Source: Lucifuga dentata (lineage: Eukaryota > Chordata > Actinopteri > Ophidiiformes > Bythitidae). Taken from it: a DNA stretch of 64,000 nt. Position numbers and translations under genes: made by a program. Position 1 is the stretch's first letter; every line of letters begins with the position of its first letter. The notes beneath the pieces are model-generated. The model did not search any database. It had not been told where the DNA came from and saw nothing but the letters and a program-made list of their open reading frames with translations. Below are positions 30,650 to 42,618 of this stretch, in pieces. Where the stretch lies: the NCBI GenBank assembly GCA_014773175.1, contig VXCM01000229.1, positions 121,001-185,000 on the forward strand, given 5' to 3'.

Positions 30650-30794
30650 ATCTAGTCTGAGAAGGACTCAGGACTGAAGGACTACCGCTGTTGGACTCTT
30701 TAGAGGAAACCTTTGGCTTTTTCGTCTTCCAAGCTTGAATCTTGTTATTTTATTTTTTGTATTTTTTGGCGGAAATACAAGCTCTGCGCTCGAA
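30650..30794 (+). other. pmp22: pmp22 noncoding exon 1 (5' end approximate)
   Basis: The 3' boundary is TCGAA|gtaagt (intron begins 30795). The 5' end is set only by the TATA-like box upstream. No ATG occurs in the interval, so no upstream ORF is expected. It would splice to the AG at 31397-31398, placing 13 nt before the start codon. Confidence 0.6.
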
Positions 30795-31411
30795 GTAAGT
30801 GGACTTTATCTCCTGTAAATTTACACGCAGCTCCACTCAAAATCAGTCCTAATGGATTAAATAATGGAAACGTGCTTTTCCCTGGATACACGCCGCTCCA
30901 ACGGCACACGGACCTGTCATTCCAAATATCCCGTCATTAAGCTTGTTTTGTCACGGATATATTAATTTCACTCACTCAGTTCGCTTATTCGAGTGGAAGT
31001 TTGTTTTTCCTGCCTTTCTTATATCTTCTGACCTTTAGCAAAATGACTTGCATTAAGATGAAATATGCAAACGCAGCCATTTTAAGAGAACAGATAAGAT
31101 TTGAGCCAGGCAGCTTTGATTTCGCTTCATTTGGATAAATGAAAAAGGAACTCATCTAAAATTGAATCCTGTCATCCATCAATTATGCTGTAAATGCTGA
31201 GGCATATCTTAATCCGAGGTTATTACTGTTATTACTGAATAACCACGGACCTCTCCATCTATTAGCGATGGTCCGGATGAAGTTTCTCCAAAGGCTGTTC
31301 ATGTTAAACTTGCTGCATCGACACACACTCATAAAATCTGACATCAACACACACGCACACACACATATTGACTGTCCTCTGTTCTCATTATTGTCCAGAT
31401 CCTCTGCAAAG

Positions 31412-31489
31412 ATGCTGCTTCTACTACTGGGAATCGTCATCCTGCACGTCGCTGCTCTGGTTCTCCTGTTTGTCTCAACAATTATCAGC
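31412..31489 (+). CDS. pmp22: pmp22 coding exon 1 (residues 1-26)
   Basis: The exon encodes the first membrane segment, [20 protein letters not shown], then VSTIIS. It ends ATCAGC|gtgagt, phase 0. The acceptor AG at 31397-31398 leaves 13 nt of 5' UTR before the ATG. Confidence 0.97.
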
Positions 31490-34370
31490 GTGAGTAAAAG
31501 TGTTTTTTCTAGCAGATTCAATTCATTTGACAACAGATTTTTTTTTTTTTTTTAGACAAATAGCATTTGTCAACGCTCATCTCATATCCCAAAGGAGTAT
31601 AGAAAGGAGATTAAAATGTCAAAAAAAAAAAAGAAAGGAAAAAGGGATAAATTCAGTACAAACTCAAACATGTTGTAACAGGCACCTACAAGAAGAAATA
31701 TTAAAATAACATTGTTTTTTTTTCACTATGTTTTTTTGAATCTTTGAATATGACAGTGAAACTATTTTATTCCAGTCTACATTTCTATAATCAACTTGTA
31801 TGTTGTTGACATCAGGCATGGACAACAAGTGAAACTACCACCTCAGACCTCTGGATAAACTGTTCTACTGCTAATGGAGGATACCACTGTGACCCAGCAT
31901 CAACCGGAGGTCAGACAGCTGCCTGCATTTATCATTTACCATATCTGTTTACTCATTTAACATTGTTTTTGCATGTCAATACTGACCATTTTTAAATCAC
32001 TGCTCTGCTATAAAGTTATCTCACAGCTGACACTTAAGGAGTTTTCCAGTGATTAAATATACTTCTTAAGCTAGAAAGAGCTTTTTAACTTTGGGAACCA
32101 ATTTAAATCTTTCATATTAAAATCAAAGGGGACTTGATGTGACTTGGTTAAATATTGCATTTATCATGTTGAGGTGGGTGTGTCAGGGCTCCTATGGGAC
32201 CCTGCTGCCATCTAGGGCAGAGAATGTAGCATTGCTCCTTTAGAAGTGCAAGCTGATAGGCTGCTACTGTATAAATAGTCATGGTGTGATGTCCATATTC
32301 AGGTCCCATGTTGTTGGGAGTCCATAGTGAGAGGAGACGGAGTGTTAGGGAGGTGCAGAGTGGAACAGGGTGGGGCTATGGAGAGTATTTTAGATCTGAG
32401 TGTGTGTGAGCAGGGAGACCTTGGACCACCTCATAGAGAACATACCATGCTGATGGCGGGTCACACCCAGCATCAGATAATAGTGTGCAGTATTAGTTTG
32501 AGGGGATCATTAGGATAATTTCAGGCAGCAACTGTAACATAGCTGAAACCAAGCTGCCACTTCTGATTCATTTGCTTCCGTGATTTGTCTTTTCTTTGCA
32601 TTAATGTAGAATATATAATCCCATTAGTTTTGCCCTTTTAGATCAAGCAGACCCCAAATCTCACTGAATTTGCAGTGATTTGGAGACATTGTAGGTCCAT
32701 GTGAAACTGTTGTCTAGCTCCATGTTTGCTGCTAAATGTGCCGTCACTGCTGGTGCAGGAGTGCTGAGCTGCAGCAGGTGATGTCATCCGTCTAGAATGA
32801 GCCGTGCTCAGCCAGCGTGTGTGTTTTGTCAGTGCAGCAGAGCCAGCACACTCTGCCAATTAGTTTGACGGCACAGCCAGTTTGTTTGACTTGCTTTCAT
32901 TAGTGCATTGATGCTGTGCTTATTTAAGAAGGTGCGTGTGCCTGGGTCTATGGTCTATGGCTTTGGGAGATGGAGGATAGTGGTCTGTTCTGTTGTGTTC
33001 AAAAGAGTCTTTTGAAGCTTTGCTGAGCAATCAAGTCCCCTCTGTCTTGTTGAAGTTGTAGCAGTCACTTCATTGTCATACACTGATTATTTTAGGAAAA
33101 TTTTCGGCTATTTACATATTCGTGTTTGCAGTTTAATGACCCCAGATGATGGATGCAAATGTCGCAGCGATCACATGCTAAGCTCAAGTTAAACATCACA
33201 CCCTCCTTTATTTAAAGCCAGGAAAATAACATCACAGAATTTTACTTGCTCTAAATTTAGCTTTGTTGCCTGTCCCTGCTCCCACATATAGCCCAACAGT
33301 ACATAAACATACTCATGTAAATACTCCAGTAGAATTATTATTTTTTTTATATACTACTTTTGTGGCTGTAATAGTTAGCGTCAGGGGTGCTGGCTGTTCC
33401 TCTGCTTGGAAAGAAAAAGATAACAATCATCAACAGCTATTTTCCTGTTTGGAATTAAAGGCTTGAGCAGAAGATTCTGTATTGTTGAGAGACTACAATA
33501 ATAACCCGTGCCATTTCATGTAAACTGTGAAATATGAGTCATACTTGCTTATCAGTGATATTTTGAGCCCTGAACCACTCCTCAAAACAGGAAATGCCCA
33601 ATGTCACCATTTCCTACTACAGGTCAGTCAAGGAAGGAAGGAGGACAAGGTGTCTATTTATCGGACAGCAGTGATATATTGTCGGTATTTATACATGAAA
33701 ACACTTCATAGGACATGGATGGAACATTTTACCCATTAGTCACAGGATTATCACACAGTATTATATAACATCTGAAAACAGTTATTACAGTGGAATATAA
33801 CTGTCCACCCAGCATAGTGCCACACAGGAGAAATTCAGATAGCCAATGTGCATTCTGCTGAGCGTGTCATGTTTCCTCCCATATCTCAGCCCCGAACAAA
33901 TGGCCATCAGGAGACAGAATTGTTATTCCACGTAATCTGATTCTGACGCAGCGACAGTGCAATTAATCAAGATATTGTTTCCATCCAAATCTATAATACA
34001 GATTTTTGTCTTTGTCCAGGAAATATGCTAAAGTCTTTGCAAGTGGCCACAAATAGCAAAATCATAATGACAAGCCTGAAGTGCTTTTACATTTGCTAAA
34101 CGTGTTATAATGTGGTTACTCAAAGTGTTCATGAGTATGACCAATTATAAATTATGCAGCTTTAGTGGCAATTAAACCACACACTTTGATTTACATAATG
34201 CTGCTAAATCGATAAACCACAGATTCTTGAGATTCTTCAGAAGGGGAGGGGTCAGATATAATTAATCAGTGCATTCATGTAAACTGTTAAATATATTTAC
34301 ATGTTTAACAGTTAAATATGTAACAGAAGCTGTTGAGTTTGACCTCAGGAAAAGTGGATATGCTATAGAC

Positions 34371-34425
<55 letters not shown>

Positions 34426-34523
34426 ACCCTTCTGTAACATGATAGCCAGGAGGCATCATGCATAACCCTCAGACAAGAAATAGACACTGCTTGGAAATAC
34501 TGGAATTCTTGGCTCACACGCAT

Positions 34524-34575
<52 letters not shown>

Positions 34576-36348
34576 ATACACATAATCAGCAGTGATAGAT
34601 GGTACTTGGTCTTCCCTGTCAGTACAGGTGTCTAATGGGTTAATGGCATCTAGCAGCCAGGCCTTGGACAACCAGCAGGCGCGATCAATATAGTACATTT
34701 AGTCGTAGCTCATGCTTGTCCTGATGTGAGGGGAGCACGGAGCTTTTAGGAACAAGATACCTAGGTACCATCATTATGGATCCATTAAACATTCCCAGAA
34801 GCAAACATGGTCAAGGCCAGCTCTTTACTTTCTGTCAGAGAGGATTTTTAAATTCAGCACACACAACAACAGTCCTAATATTGATTTCCATCTCAGAAAC
34901 ACTGCCTTTTTGTGCTGTATATGTCGTCTGTGTCAGTACATTTCATCACTCTTTATGGAAATATTAGCGATAAAAGGATTGTTCAATGAATCAGTTAGTT
35001 GACCAGTTTGGACATTCATCAAGTAAAAATACAATACATTTGCTAGTTATGGATTCATAAATCTGAGAAGCTGTTTGCTTTTCTCAGTTTTATATTTTTA
35101 AATGAATTCTTTGGGTTTTCAGCAGGTAGTCAGACGAAGAAAGCAAATCCAAGACATGACTTTGAGCTCCAGTAATTTATTAATCAGTTGATGATTACCT
35201 GATTGGAGGGAGCCCTAATAAATAGCATGCTTTGGCATATATTTATGTAATTAAGTAATTTTGTTTTCTTTTTAAATGTATTTAAGTGATGACAGTGGTG
35301 TAGTTATTGGCAGTATTGTCTTCTTCCTCTTCCCTTGCAGAATGGATTCAAGCTGTCCAGGCCCTCATGATCCTGTCCATCATCTTCAGCTTCCTGTCTC
35401 TCTTCCTCTTCTTCTGCCAGCTCTTCACTCTGCAGAAGGGCGGACGTTTCTTCCTCACTGGAACCTTCCAGATCCTTGCCGGTGAGCTCATTTACTTTCC
35501 CACTTCCACATCTCCACTGATAAAATCACTGAGATCAAACAGGCATAACACACAATATACTGATTTTAGGCAAGTTTGACCTAAAATCTGCTCAGTTGAG
35601 AGAATTTTTCTTTAGAAGAATTAAGAGAGTCTGCATCACTTTCTAATGGATTAATGTTCCACTTGTGTATTCTACTTCATGCTCTTTGGCTAGAGAGCAG
35701 CTCCACTGCCAGTCTATTGTGTCCTCTCTTGGCAGCCCTTTCCATCATCCCAGTCTTGCCCTCTAGACTGTGCCAGCACATAGCCTGGTGCACAGGTGCC
35801 TACTCAGCCAAATGAGAACGATACTGGGCACCTTGCCAACTGCACAAGTTGAAATGTCAAAAAGTCTGGCATTGTGGAGGTCTGCATAACAAACAGATCA
35901 TGCCATGTCAGACCAGGGAGGTGGATAGAGCAGTTGGCATTGTGCCAAAGGCTATAGAAAAGAACAAATTAAATCTAGCATAAGCTTGTTTAGGGCTCAA
36001 GGACGACACATTGATGTAGCATGCAGTGATGCCTTCTGGGAAAAACTGACCTGCTTACCCTCTCTGCAAGACAGAGTTCAGCCCAGGACACGAGATGGAG
36101 AGTACAATGCTGCAGAGAAACATGATCTGCTAATAGAACAAGATGGATGCCAGTGTTTTTCATATCTCACTTTTTTTTCTCCGGCAGGCCTGTTTGTGAT
36201 GAGTGGCGCTATCATCTATACAGTGATGAGTCCGGAGTGGGTGCCAGAGACAGACTCCTTCGGCTACTCCTACATCCTGGCATGGGTGGCCTTTCCTTTG
36301 GTGCTGATCAGCGGACTCATCTATGTCATCTTGAGGAAGCGAGAATGA
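31412..36348 (+). CDS. pmp22: Peripheral myelin protein 22, four coding exons (whole gene span)
   Basis: PMP22 is a tetraspan membrane glycoprotein of the PMP22/EMP/claudin superfamily, abundant in compact peripheral myelin and present in epithelia. Joining 31412-31489, 31816-31909, 35341-35481 and 36188-36348 gives 474 nt (157 aa plus stop); mammalian PMP22 is 160 aa, and coding exon 1 ends after residue 26 in both. Membrane segments fall at about 2-26, 62-88, 94-118 and 131-153. The first extracellular loop keeps the superfamily W28...LW39..C42...C51 pattern and an N-glycosylation site, N41-C-S. Leu16, the residue altered in Trembler-J mice, is present. The tail LRKRE ends in basic residues as in mammals. 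The segment [12 protein letters not shown] is nearly identical to human. The ATG at 31412 aligns with the family start. I cannot tell which teleost duplicate (a or b) this is. Confidence 0.97.
31816..31909 (+). CDS. pmp22: pmp22 coding exon 2 (residues 27-58)
   Basis: The exon follows gacatcag and ends ACCGGAG|gtcaga, phase 1. It encodes the first extracellular loop with W28, LW39, glycosylation site N41-C42-S43 and C51. The loop is the least conserved part and is three residues shorter than in mammals, which accounts for the 157-residue total. Confidence 0.95.
34375..34424. repeat. (GA)n microsatellite, pmp22 intron
   Basis: Twenty-five units of GA/AG in the long intron before coding exon 3. 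All purine on one strand. Confidence 0.98.
34525..34582. repeat. (CA)n microsatellite, pmp22 intron
   Basis: Twenty-three CA units, then interrupted TACACA units. With the GA array 100 bp upstream it makes this part of the intron likely length-polymorphic. Confidence 0.97.
35341..35481 (+). CDS. pmp22: pmp22 coding exon 3 (residues 58-105)
   Basis: The exon follows cccttgcag and ends CTTGCCG|gtgagc, phase 1 at both ends. It encodes [20 protein letters not shown] and the second membrane segment, then the short [11 protein letters not shown] link into the third segment. Confidence 0.97.
36188..36348 (+). CDS. pmp22: pmp22 coding exon 4 (residues 105-157) and stop
   Basis: The exon follows ttctccggcag. 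It encodes [17 protein letters not shown], the second extracellular loop, and the last membrane segment [20 protein letters not shown], ending LRKRE and TGA at 36346-36348. Confidence 0.97.
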
Positions 36349-36788
36349 GCCACTTCTCCATCCCAGTGCTCCCAGTTAACCCCTGCCCACCTGCAGCCAT
36401 GTCAGCCCCCTCTAAAGTATAAGTTCTGATGCCTGAGTAACAATAGCCCCTGGAGCTACCAGGCCAAAACACCCAGATCACAGTGAGGGGATAACACCAA
36501 AAATCAACACAAAAACAACCAATACTGTCTCAGTTAAAAGATGTATATAGTATCTATGGTTTAAAACCTATTTATAACACTTTTTACATATATGTACATA
36601 GTTTTGTGTTGCTCCGTCAACAGATACTCGTATGAGCTTTGTTTTAGCTGATTAAGTGCCTCAGTGTTTGTTTGTAATGATGAAATAATTAGACGCTATT
36701 TTGTTGTTTTCTTTTTCCTTTTTGTTTCAGTAATTGCCAAAACAAAAAAAATGAGTAAAAAGACAAAAAAGTTTATTGAAATATATTA

Positions 36789-36795
36789 ACCAAAG
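36789..36795 (+). promoter_or_regulatory. miR-9 seed match in pmp22 3' UTR
   Basis: ACCAAAG is a 7-mer match to miR-9, and pairing extends two bases farther upstream (TAACCAAAG). miR-9 repression of PMP22 has been described in mammalian oligodendrocytes. Only the sequence match is seen here. Confidence 0.45.
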
Positions 36796-36977
36796 TGCAT
36801 GTATAACACTAGAGGGTTATGAAGAGTTTTTGATGGGCTTGCTTTATAAAAAGAGTGGTAACATCTATGAATGTAGCATAGTCATTAAATATAGATTTGG
36901 TCCTTTTCTATTTGTGAATTTGAAAGTTTCAGTGTTTTTATTTTGGGTATTTTTCTATTTCTTATTTTCAACAAAGA

Positions 36978-36985
36978 TGGTGCTA
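36978..36985 (+). promoter_or_regulatory. miR-29 seed match in pmp22 3' UTR
   Basis: TGGTGCTA is a full 8-mer match to the miR-29 family seed. miR-29a regulation of PMP22 through its 3' UTR has been reported in rodent Schwann cells. Presence of the site in this fish transcript is directly seen; use is inferred. Confidence 0.55.
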
Positions 36986-37718
36986 TGTATTTATCATTCC
37001 TATTACTGATAGCAATCATTTACAACTGAGTTACTTTGTTCGTGTTTAGAATCAAACTTGCCATTAAGTACATTGAGACTCAGAGAGAGGTACACTTACT
37101 CATAATGTGCCTGAGTGCTTGTTTAGGGAACACAGCCTATTTCACATTACAGTGTCTATTTTATTTCTTTCTCATCAGCTACTGTAAATGAATAATTGAG
37201 TTTGGGGTGATGCATTGATGGAATGTCAGTATTATACATCTGGAAGTTTGCAAAGAGATGAGTCACAGTGAAATTACTGTATGTCAGCTTTGTTTGAACT
37301 ATTTTCCTTCAGTTTTCCTCTATTCTAATGTTTATGCTCACCTCATGTGTGTTACTGGTAAAATGTCAAGAAGCCAACTTGCCTCTTTGGTAGAATATCA
37401 TCAAAATGCACTGTAGGAAATTACAGCTAAGCCAAAACGGAATAATTTTAACACTACTAGTAAAATGCCACCAAATTGAAGTCAAACAACAAAATGCCAA
37501 TGATAGGGAAAATACATTAAGTATTAACTGTATGTGAGAGAATGGACAGGGATTTGCAGTGGTGATACATATGTCTATTTCACATACTTGAAGTTTGACA
37601 TTGCTGCAGTTTCCACCATTAAAATCTAATTTTTTTTTCTCTTCTACTGTGTAAAAAGTGTTCATATTTTACGCATAACAACTGTTGATGACAATCTAGC
37701 CTAAACACTCACTTATTC

Positions 37719-37724
37719 AATAAA
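37719..37724 (+). terminator. pmp22: Candidate pmp22 polyadenylation signal
   Basis: AATAAA is the first canonical signal after the pmp22 stop, 1.37 kb downstream. An ATTAAA variant near 36885 is a possible earlier site and AATAAA at 38218 a later one. Confidence 0.5.
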
Positions 37725-38036
37725 ACTAGCTCAGTGTCCTCAAACTAATATTGTGTATTCCACTGCTACAAGGGCCTGGATTCACTAACATGCTGCAATT
37801 GAAGTAATTTTTTTTTATGAACATATGAACATCTCTAGTTAAAGCATTGTGGAATACCTGACAATACCCAAGAAACAGGCGCAAAGCAAATTCTAAGCCA
37901 TTATCTTCTGTTTTGAGACTTAACATGTCTTCATACTTACCCTGACACAATCAATAAGCTGCCACGTGCCCGTGCTTGAAAATGCAGTATGCTACTTGTA
38001 TAACACACACTGGGGCAATGGTATGGGGAGGGGTGN

Positions 38037-38060
38037 GGTGGTGGTGGTGGTGGTGGTGGG
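38037..38060. repeat. (GGT)n microsatellite beside an N
   Basis: Eight GGT units start directly after N at 38036. Confidence 0.93.
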
Positions 38061-41000
38061 GTGTTGGCAACCGATGCCAGCTATTCAGAACATGCAGCTA
38101 GTGTTTCAGTGTCTACAGTGCCTCTAAAAGCGTGTCATCAGAAATGCATTTTGAACACTGTAAACAGGGTTTATCCTCTCCACTTGAAATGTCCTGTGAG
38201 ATCCTGTAGCCAACCAAAATAAAAGTATGTTGTTGTGGAGAAAAGTATTTAATTCAGAGGTTATTATAGCCTAGACTAGCTACCCTGCTGTGTTTTTGGC
38301 ATGAAGCTTACTATTGCCTTAAGGGTTCAGTTAGAAGAGACTGTCTCTAATGACAACTGCCCTCTCTACTAGTTTGTGTAAAGCTACACAGTGTGATTGT
38401 CTATGCCATGTTTACACCTAAACTTCCAAATGCTCATGAGATTACCAAAGCTACATTGAGTTTAATCATTAAAGGATGTTTCTTACCACCAAGATGGAGT
38501 TTTATTGTGTCTTTCAGTCTTCAATACCTCTACACTACATGAATACCTCAATACCTCTAGAGTTTTTATGATGACTTATAAGATATAACTTTGCACATAT
38601 GCATAAAATCCCCTCATTTCTAACCCATTTTGATGTTAGACAACTCAGCAACATGCAATCTGTGCTGTTACTTTCAAACGTGACTAATGGTTAGTGATTA
38701 TATCTTCCTTTTAAAGGAGTCAGTTCATAACTAGCACTTCTGTGCATGGATGAAGATATCTTAGTCTCCAGCAATGAAAGAGTGCTCTTACAGAGGGGAA
38801 TCTTCTTGCAGGCCAGAGAGGTCACAGCCTCCCACTGCCTCTCCATTAAGTATACTTGAAATAGCACTGGGTGAAATGGGGACACTGCACTGTGGTATAT
38901 GCATGTATGTGTATGTGTGTATGCTTAGGAGTGTCCCCTGAAGTCTATATTTGTGTGTGCATAAAATGTATAAGTGTTTATTTTTTCTGTCATAATATTC
39001 TCTATTCTTGCATTGAATTATTATCTATGGTAAAATGATATACTTTGGTTATGAAGAAAAGCCCTTCATGTCCTATGTAATACCACCATCTGGTGGATAC
39101 AGGTAGTAATAGCAACATAATTTATTTCTCTTGCTAGGTTGGCTAACACTGCCACCCTGTGGTAAAACATGAGCACTACAGTTACAAACGTAAGCTACTG
39201 TTACAAAGGTAAGATCAACTACAACAATATGAAAGGAGTAGGAAGACTTACTGTCTCCCTTGGGCTCAGCAGATAATTTATTTCTTACTGGAGCATGTTA
39301 AACTTCATTAATTCTACATATGATCATTAAGTGTTGTCTAGAGCTCAGCTTCTTTGTGGGGGCAGACCCCATCTTCCATTAGTATGCATGTATGAGATAG
39401 TGAGGGGCAATTTCTCTTACTTGTCTACTCTCTATTACCCTTCAGTCAGTCTAATGAATGCTCCTCCTACGATGCTATTATCAAGGTTTTTATGACACAA
39501 CACATCATTAGAGGTAAAGGCAGAAGACAAATGGCTCTGCATTGGTACAATTCTGACCCCCAATCTTTTTGTGCATGTAATTATTCTTAGACAAACCATA
39601 AAATATATTTGAAAATCCTATTCAACATTAGTGAGTATAGAAAAAAATGAGCATAATATAATGCAATGCACACGAAACAGGAAGTAAACAATCAGCATAC
39701 AGTGACAAATATTCCTACTGTGAAATCATTCTTGATTGTCACCATCTTTGTTTACATGTTGAAGAAAATCAGAAGTAGCCTATTAAGGTGTTCTGCTGCT
39801 GACCAGGAATGATGTTTTGACTCTCACATCGCCCGTAGTAGATATAGTATTCCATGAGCAAGTGCATGAGTAACACTGTTTACGAGCAACTGAGTATACA
39901 AATGTATTGTGGGGGTAACTGACAAGGGTCGAGTCCCAAAATTTACCCCATCCCTGTAGACTGATAATTCAATGTCTCATTCCTTGAAGCCAAACTCCTT
40001 TCCTTAAATAGATTATTTATTGGGTGAAAACCTGCCAAAATTCACACCTCTCATGTGTAGTCATATATCCACACACAGACACAATGTGACAGACTACAGT
40101 TGTGCGGTGGAACCGACCAGACTAGACAGATTTGTCATCTTGAACCAACACGTTGTTAGTCTGCAAAGAATTGTCCAGTCCATGTCCCATTGCCTATGAT
40201 GATGATGACAGATCAACATTCTGTCATAGCTAAGACAACTGGTTTGATCACCAACTGGTTTTTGACAGTTCAGTGATAATCACAAACTCCTACCACTGGA
40301 TGCAGTTACAGTATCTCTTGCAGTACACATTAGTGCACATGTAAAAACACCAAACACTGATCTATAATAAGTAAAGCTCAAAAATCAGTGAGTGATACAC
40401 AATATTACCCCAGTGCTTTATAGGTGTCTGGGGGTTCCACACAGACTTAATGAGAGTGTGCCATTGTTCTTCTGTCATAGGGTCAAGGACAAGCTTAGAA
40501 AATAATCACTTTTCCCATTAATGTCCTAAAAACTCCCCCTGTCTTGCCCTATCCCACCCAATGTCACTATCACCTCCTTCCCTCTGCTTTTTTTTTTTTT
40601 TTTTTTNTTTTTTTTTTTTTTTTTTGCATTGAACCGACCACAAGATAATATTTTCTAATTTCTGGAACACAATGAGGTTGATGCAAGCAGAAGGTCCACC
40701 TTAATCTATCACAGCTCCTTCAAGGGTGCATGGGTGCACAGTGACAGGCACAAAATCACAGAGCCGGTGGGGAGGAGGGCAACCGATGCAATTAAGGCTC
40801 ATGAAATGCAAATAGTTCTTTATGTCAGAGGTTTAGGAAGAAGGGGGACAGGGCTCTCCTAGTCTTGCTGCCATCTGCTTGCTATCACCACCAATGGAAG
40901 AACCTCTGGGCCTTGGTAATTTGTAGCTTTAATAATTTTCTCCCTCAGATGAAAAACAGAGGGAGATAGGGCTGATGGGGCCGAGGCCATGCAGCTGGCT

Positions 41001-42099
41001 AAGATTAGAATGGTCACATGGTGATCTGACCTCTTACACTTTAGCATGGGCATAAACACACTGGCATGTTCACACGCAAGCTTGAATACACATGTAATCA
41101 CCCAGGCGCTAAAGCACACCAAAGCTTGTGGAGACACATAGACACATGCATTCTGACTCTGACTTCTATACAATACTTGCCTATAACCCATCAAAGGTGA
41201 CCCTGATCTCAGGTGTACTTCTAGGCTAGTGGGTCCATAAATCCCTGGTGGTGTCTGGGGGTTATTTAGGAACAAGATCCATGGCCGCTGAGGGCCAAGC
41301 CATAACCCAAGAATGGATTCAGGTCTTTACTTTCCCTGGAACACTGTTTGAAGGGGTCAAAGTGGACAGGGTGTGTTTTTTTCTCTTTTTCCCCAGTGAC
41401 ACAGCCATTCGTCATGTGAAAAAGGACCTCATTGAATCTACAAGCCCAGTGCCTTCAAGGACTTGCCATACCAGCCTATTCCCAAGGTCAAGACTGGGCC
41501 AAGGTCAGCACCATACAAACCTGACCCGTGACCCTGTTGATGTCCATCATGTTCAGGAAATAAAGGAAAGATTGGCAGCTGATGTAGTCCTGACTAAATC
41601 AACTTCAGCCTCTGTCATACATCAAAATCACTTATGCCAACATGGACGCACACTGAGGGCCTAATCATTTTATTGGCACTGAAAGAGCAAAGAGCATGAC
41701 ACAATGCTCCGGACATGGCACAATTAGATGGACAGAAGCTTTGTGAGTTGATTTAGAGGAGGCAGTGGTGTGGAAATATGCCTCTCAGTCCATGAATATG
41801 GTTGGCCAATGACTTAATCATCACTGAATGCAACCTTAGCAGCTGGGGAACATCAATGAACATACGATATACCACAATGTGGCCTTGTAAAACTCAAGTG
41901 GTGCTCTTGTAGCACTCATACTGGCAGACAAGCAGAGTGACACACAGATCTACCATTTGTAAAACTTTCAGTGACTTTTACGTTGAAAAATCCTACATTT
42001 GACAATGGAACATCTGCAGCGGACCGATGACTGAGAGTTGTGAGCAGAATGATGGGCACACGCCACACAACATGTTCAAAGCATTGGGTTTTCATTTCA

Positions 42100-42135
42100 A
42101 TTCCTGTCGTGCTCTCAAGTGGGCACGACAGGAAT
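42100..42135. repeat. 13-bp perfect inverted repeat, 10-base loop
   Basis: ATTCCTGTCGTGC at 42100-42112 is exactly complementary to 42123-42135. The CpG dinucleotides within the arms are retained on both sides. Confidence 0.85.
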
Positions 42136-42595
42136 CTCTCAGCTCTAAATGAGGCAAAGTGCCATTGTAATTATACCAAGGAGAGAATTCATAATGGTCA
42201 CATACACGGAACATGAACCCGAGAAGTGGCAAACTGGACTGCAAGGAAGAAAGTTTAAACTGTGACTCAGGCCTGGTGTTAAGCATGATGAATAAGACTG
42301 CTTTTCATCTCTGCAGATAGACATAAAGACACAGACAGGCATGCAGACAGCTCTCATGGGGTCCAGTAAAGCTTGATCTTGGACGGATGGACGGCAGTAA
42401 AAACTCACTGAATGGCTTTCTATGAAGACTCATAAACTCCCCAGGCAATAATAGGGTCTCCTATGGGAATGAAATACTCAGCAGCCAAGTTATTTGGACC
42501 TGTGCTGCATTTTAAACAGGCAGATTTGAAAGCCCCCATTCATTGGGGGTTATGAAGATACTTTTTACGATCTATCCTATCCAAGTCTAATATGG

Positions 42596-42618
42596 CACAC
42601 ACACACACACACACACAC
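42596..42618. repeat. (CA)n microsatellite
   Basis: Eleven CA units. Confidence 0.96.

Larger units (their letters stand above)
31910..35340 (+). other. pmp22 long intron (between coding exons 2 and 3)
   Basis: A 3.4-kb intron with the GA and CA arrays at 34375-34582. At about 32185-32470 there is a stretch beginning tgtcagggctcc with an internal tataaata that has the look of a retroviral-type LTR, unproven. No internal exon was recognised. Confidence 0.7.
36349..37740 (+). other. pmp22: pmp22 3' untranslated region (3' end approximate)
   Basis: The stretch after the stop is AT-rich, has no coding potential and runs to the first canonical AATAAA at 37719-37724. The resulting length of about 1.4 kb is similar to the roughly 1.2-kb mammalian PMP22 3' UTR. 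A second AATAAA at 38218-38223 could give a longer form. Confidence 0.55.

Noticed and set aside
31183..31533. 116-codon - strand open frame over pmp22 coding exon 1
   Set aside because: It is the complement of a well-supported exon and intron sequence.
40859..41664. Two 138-codon open frames on opposite strands
   Set aside because: Neither shows a known motif, and the translations read like random sequence.
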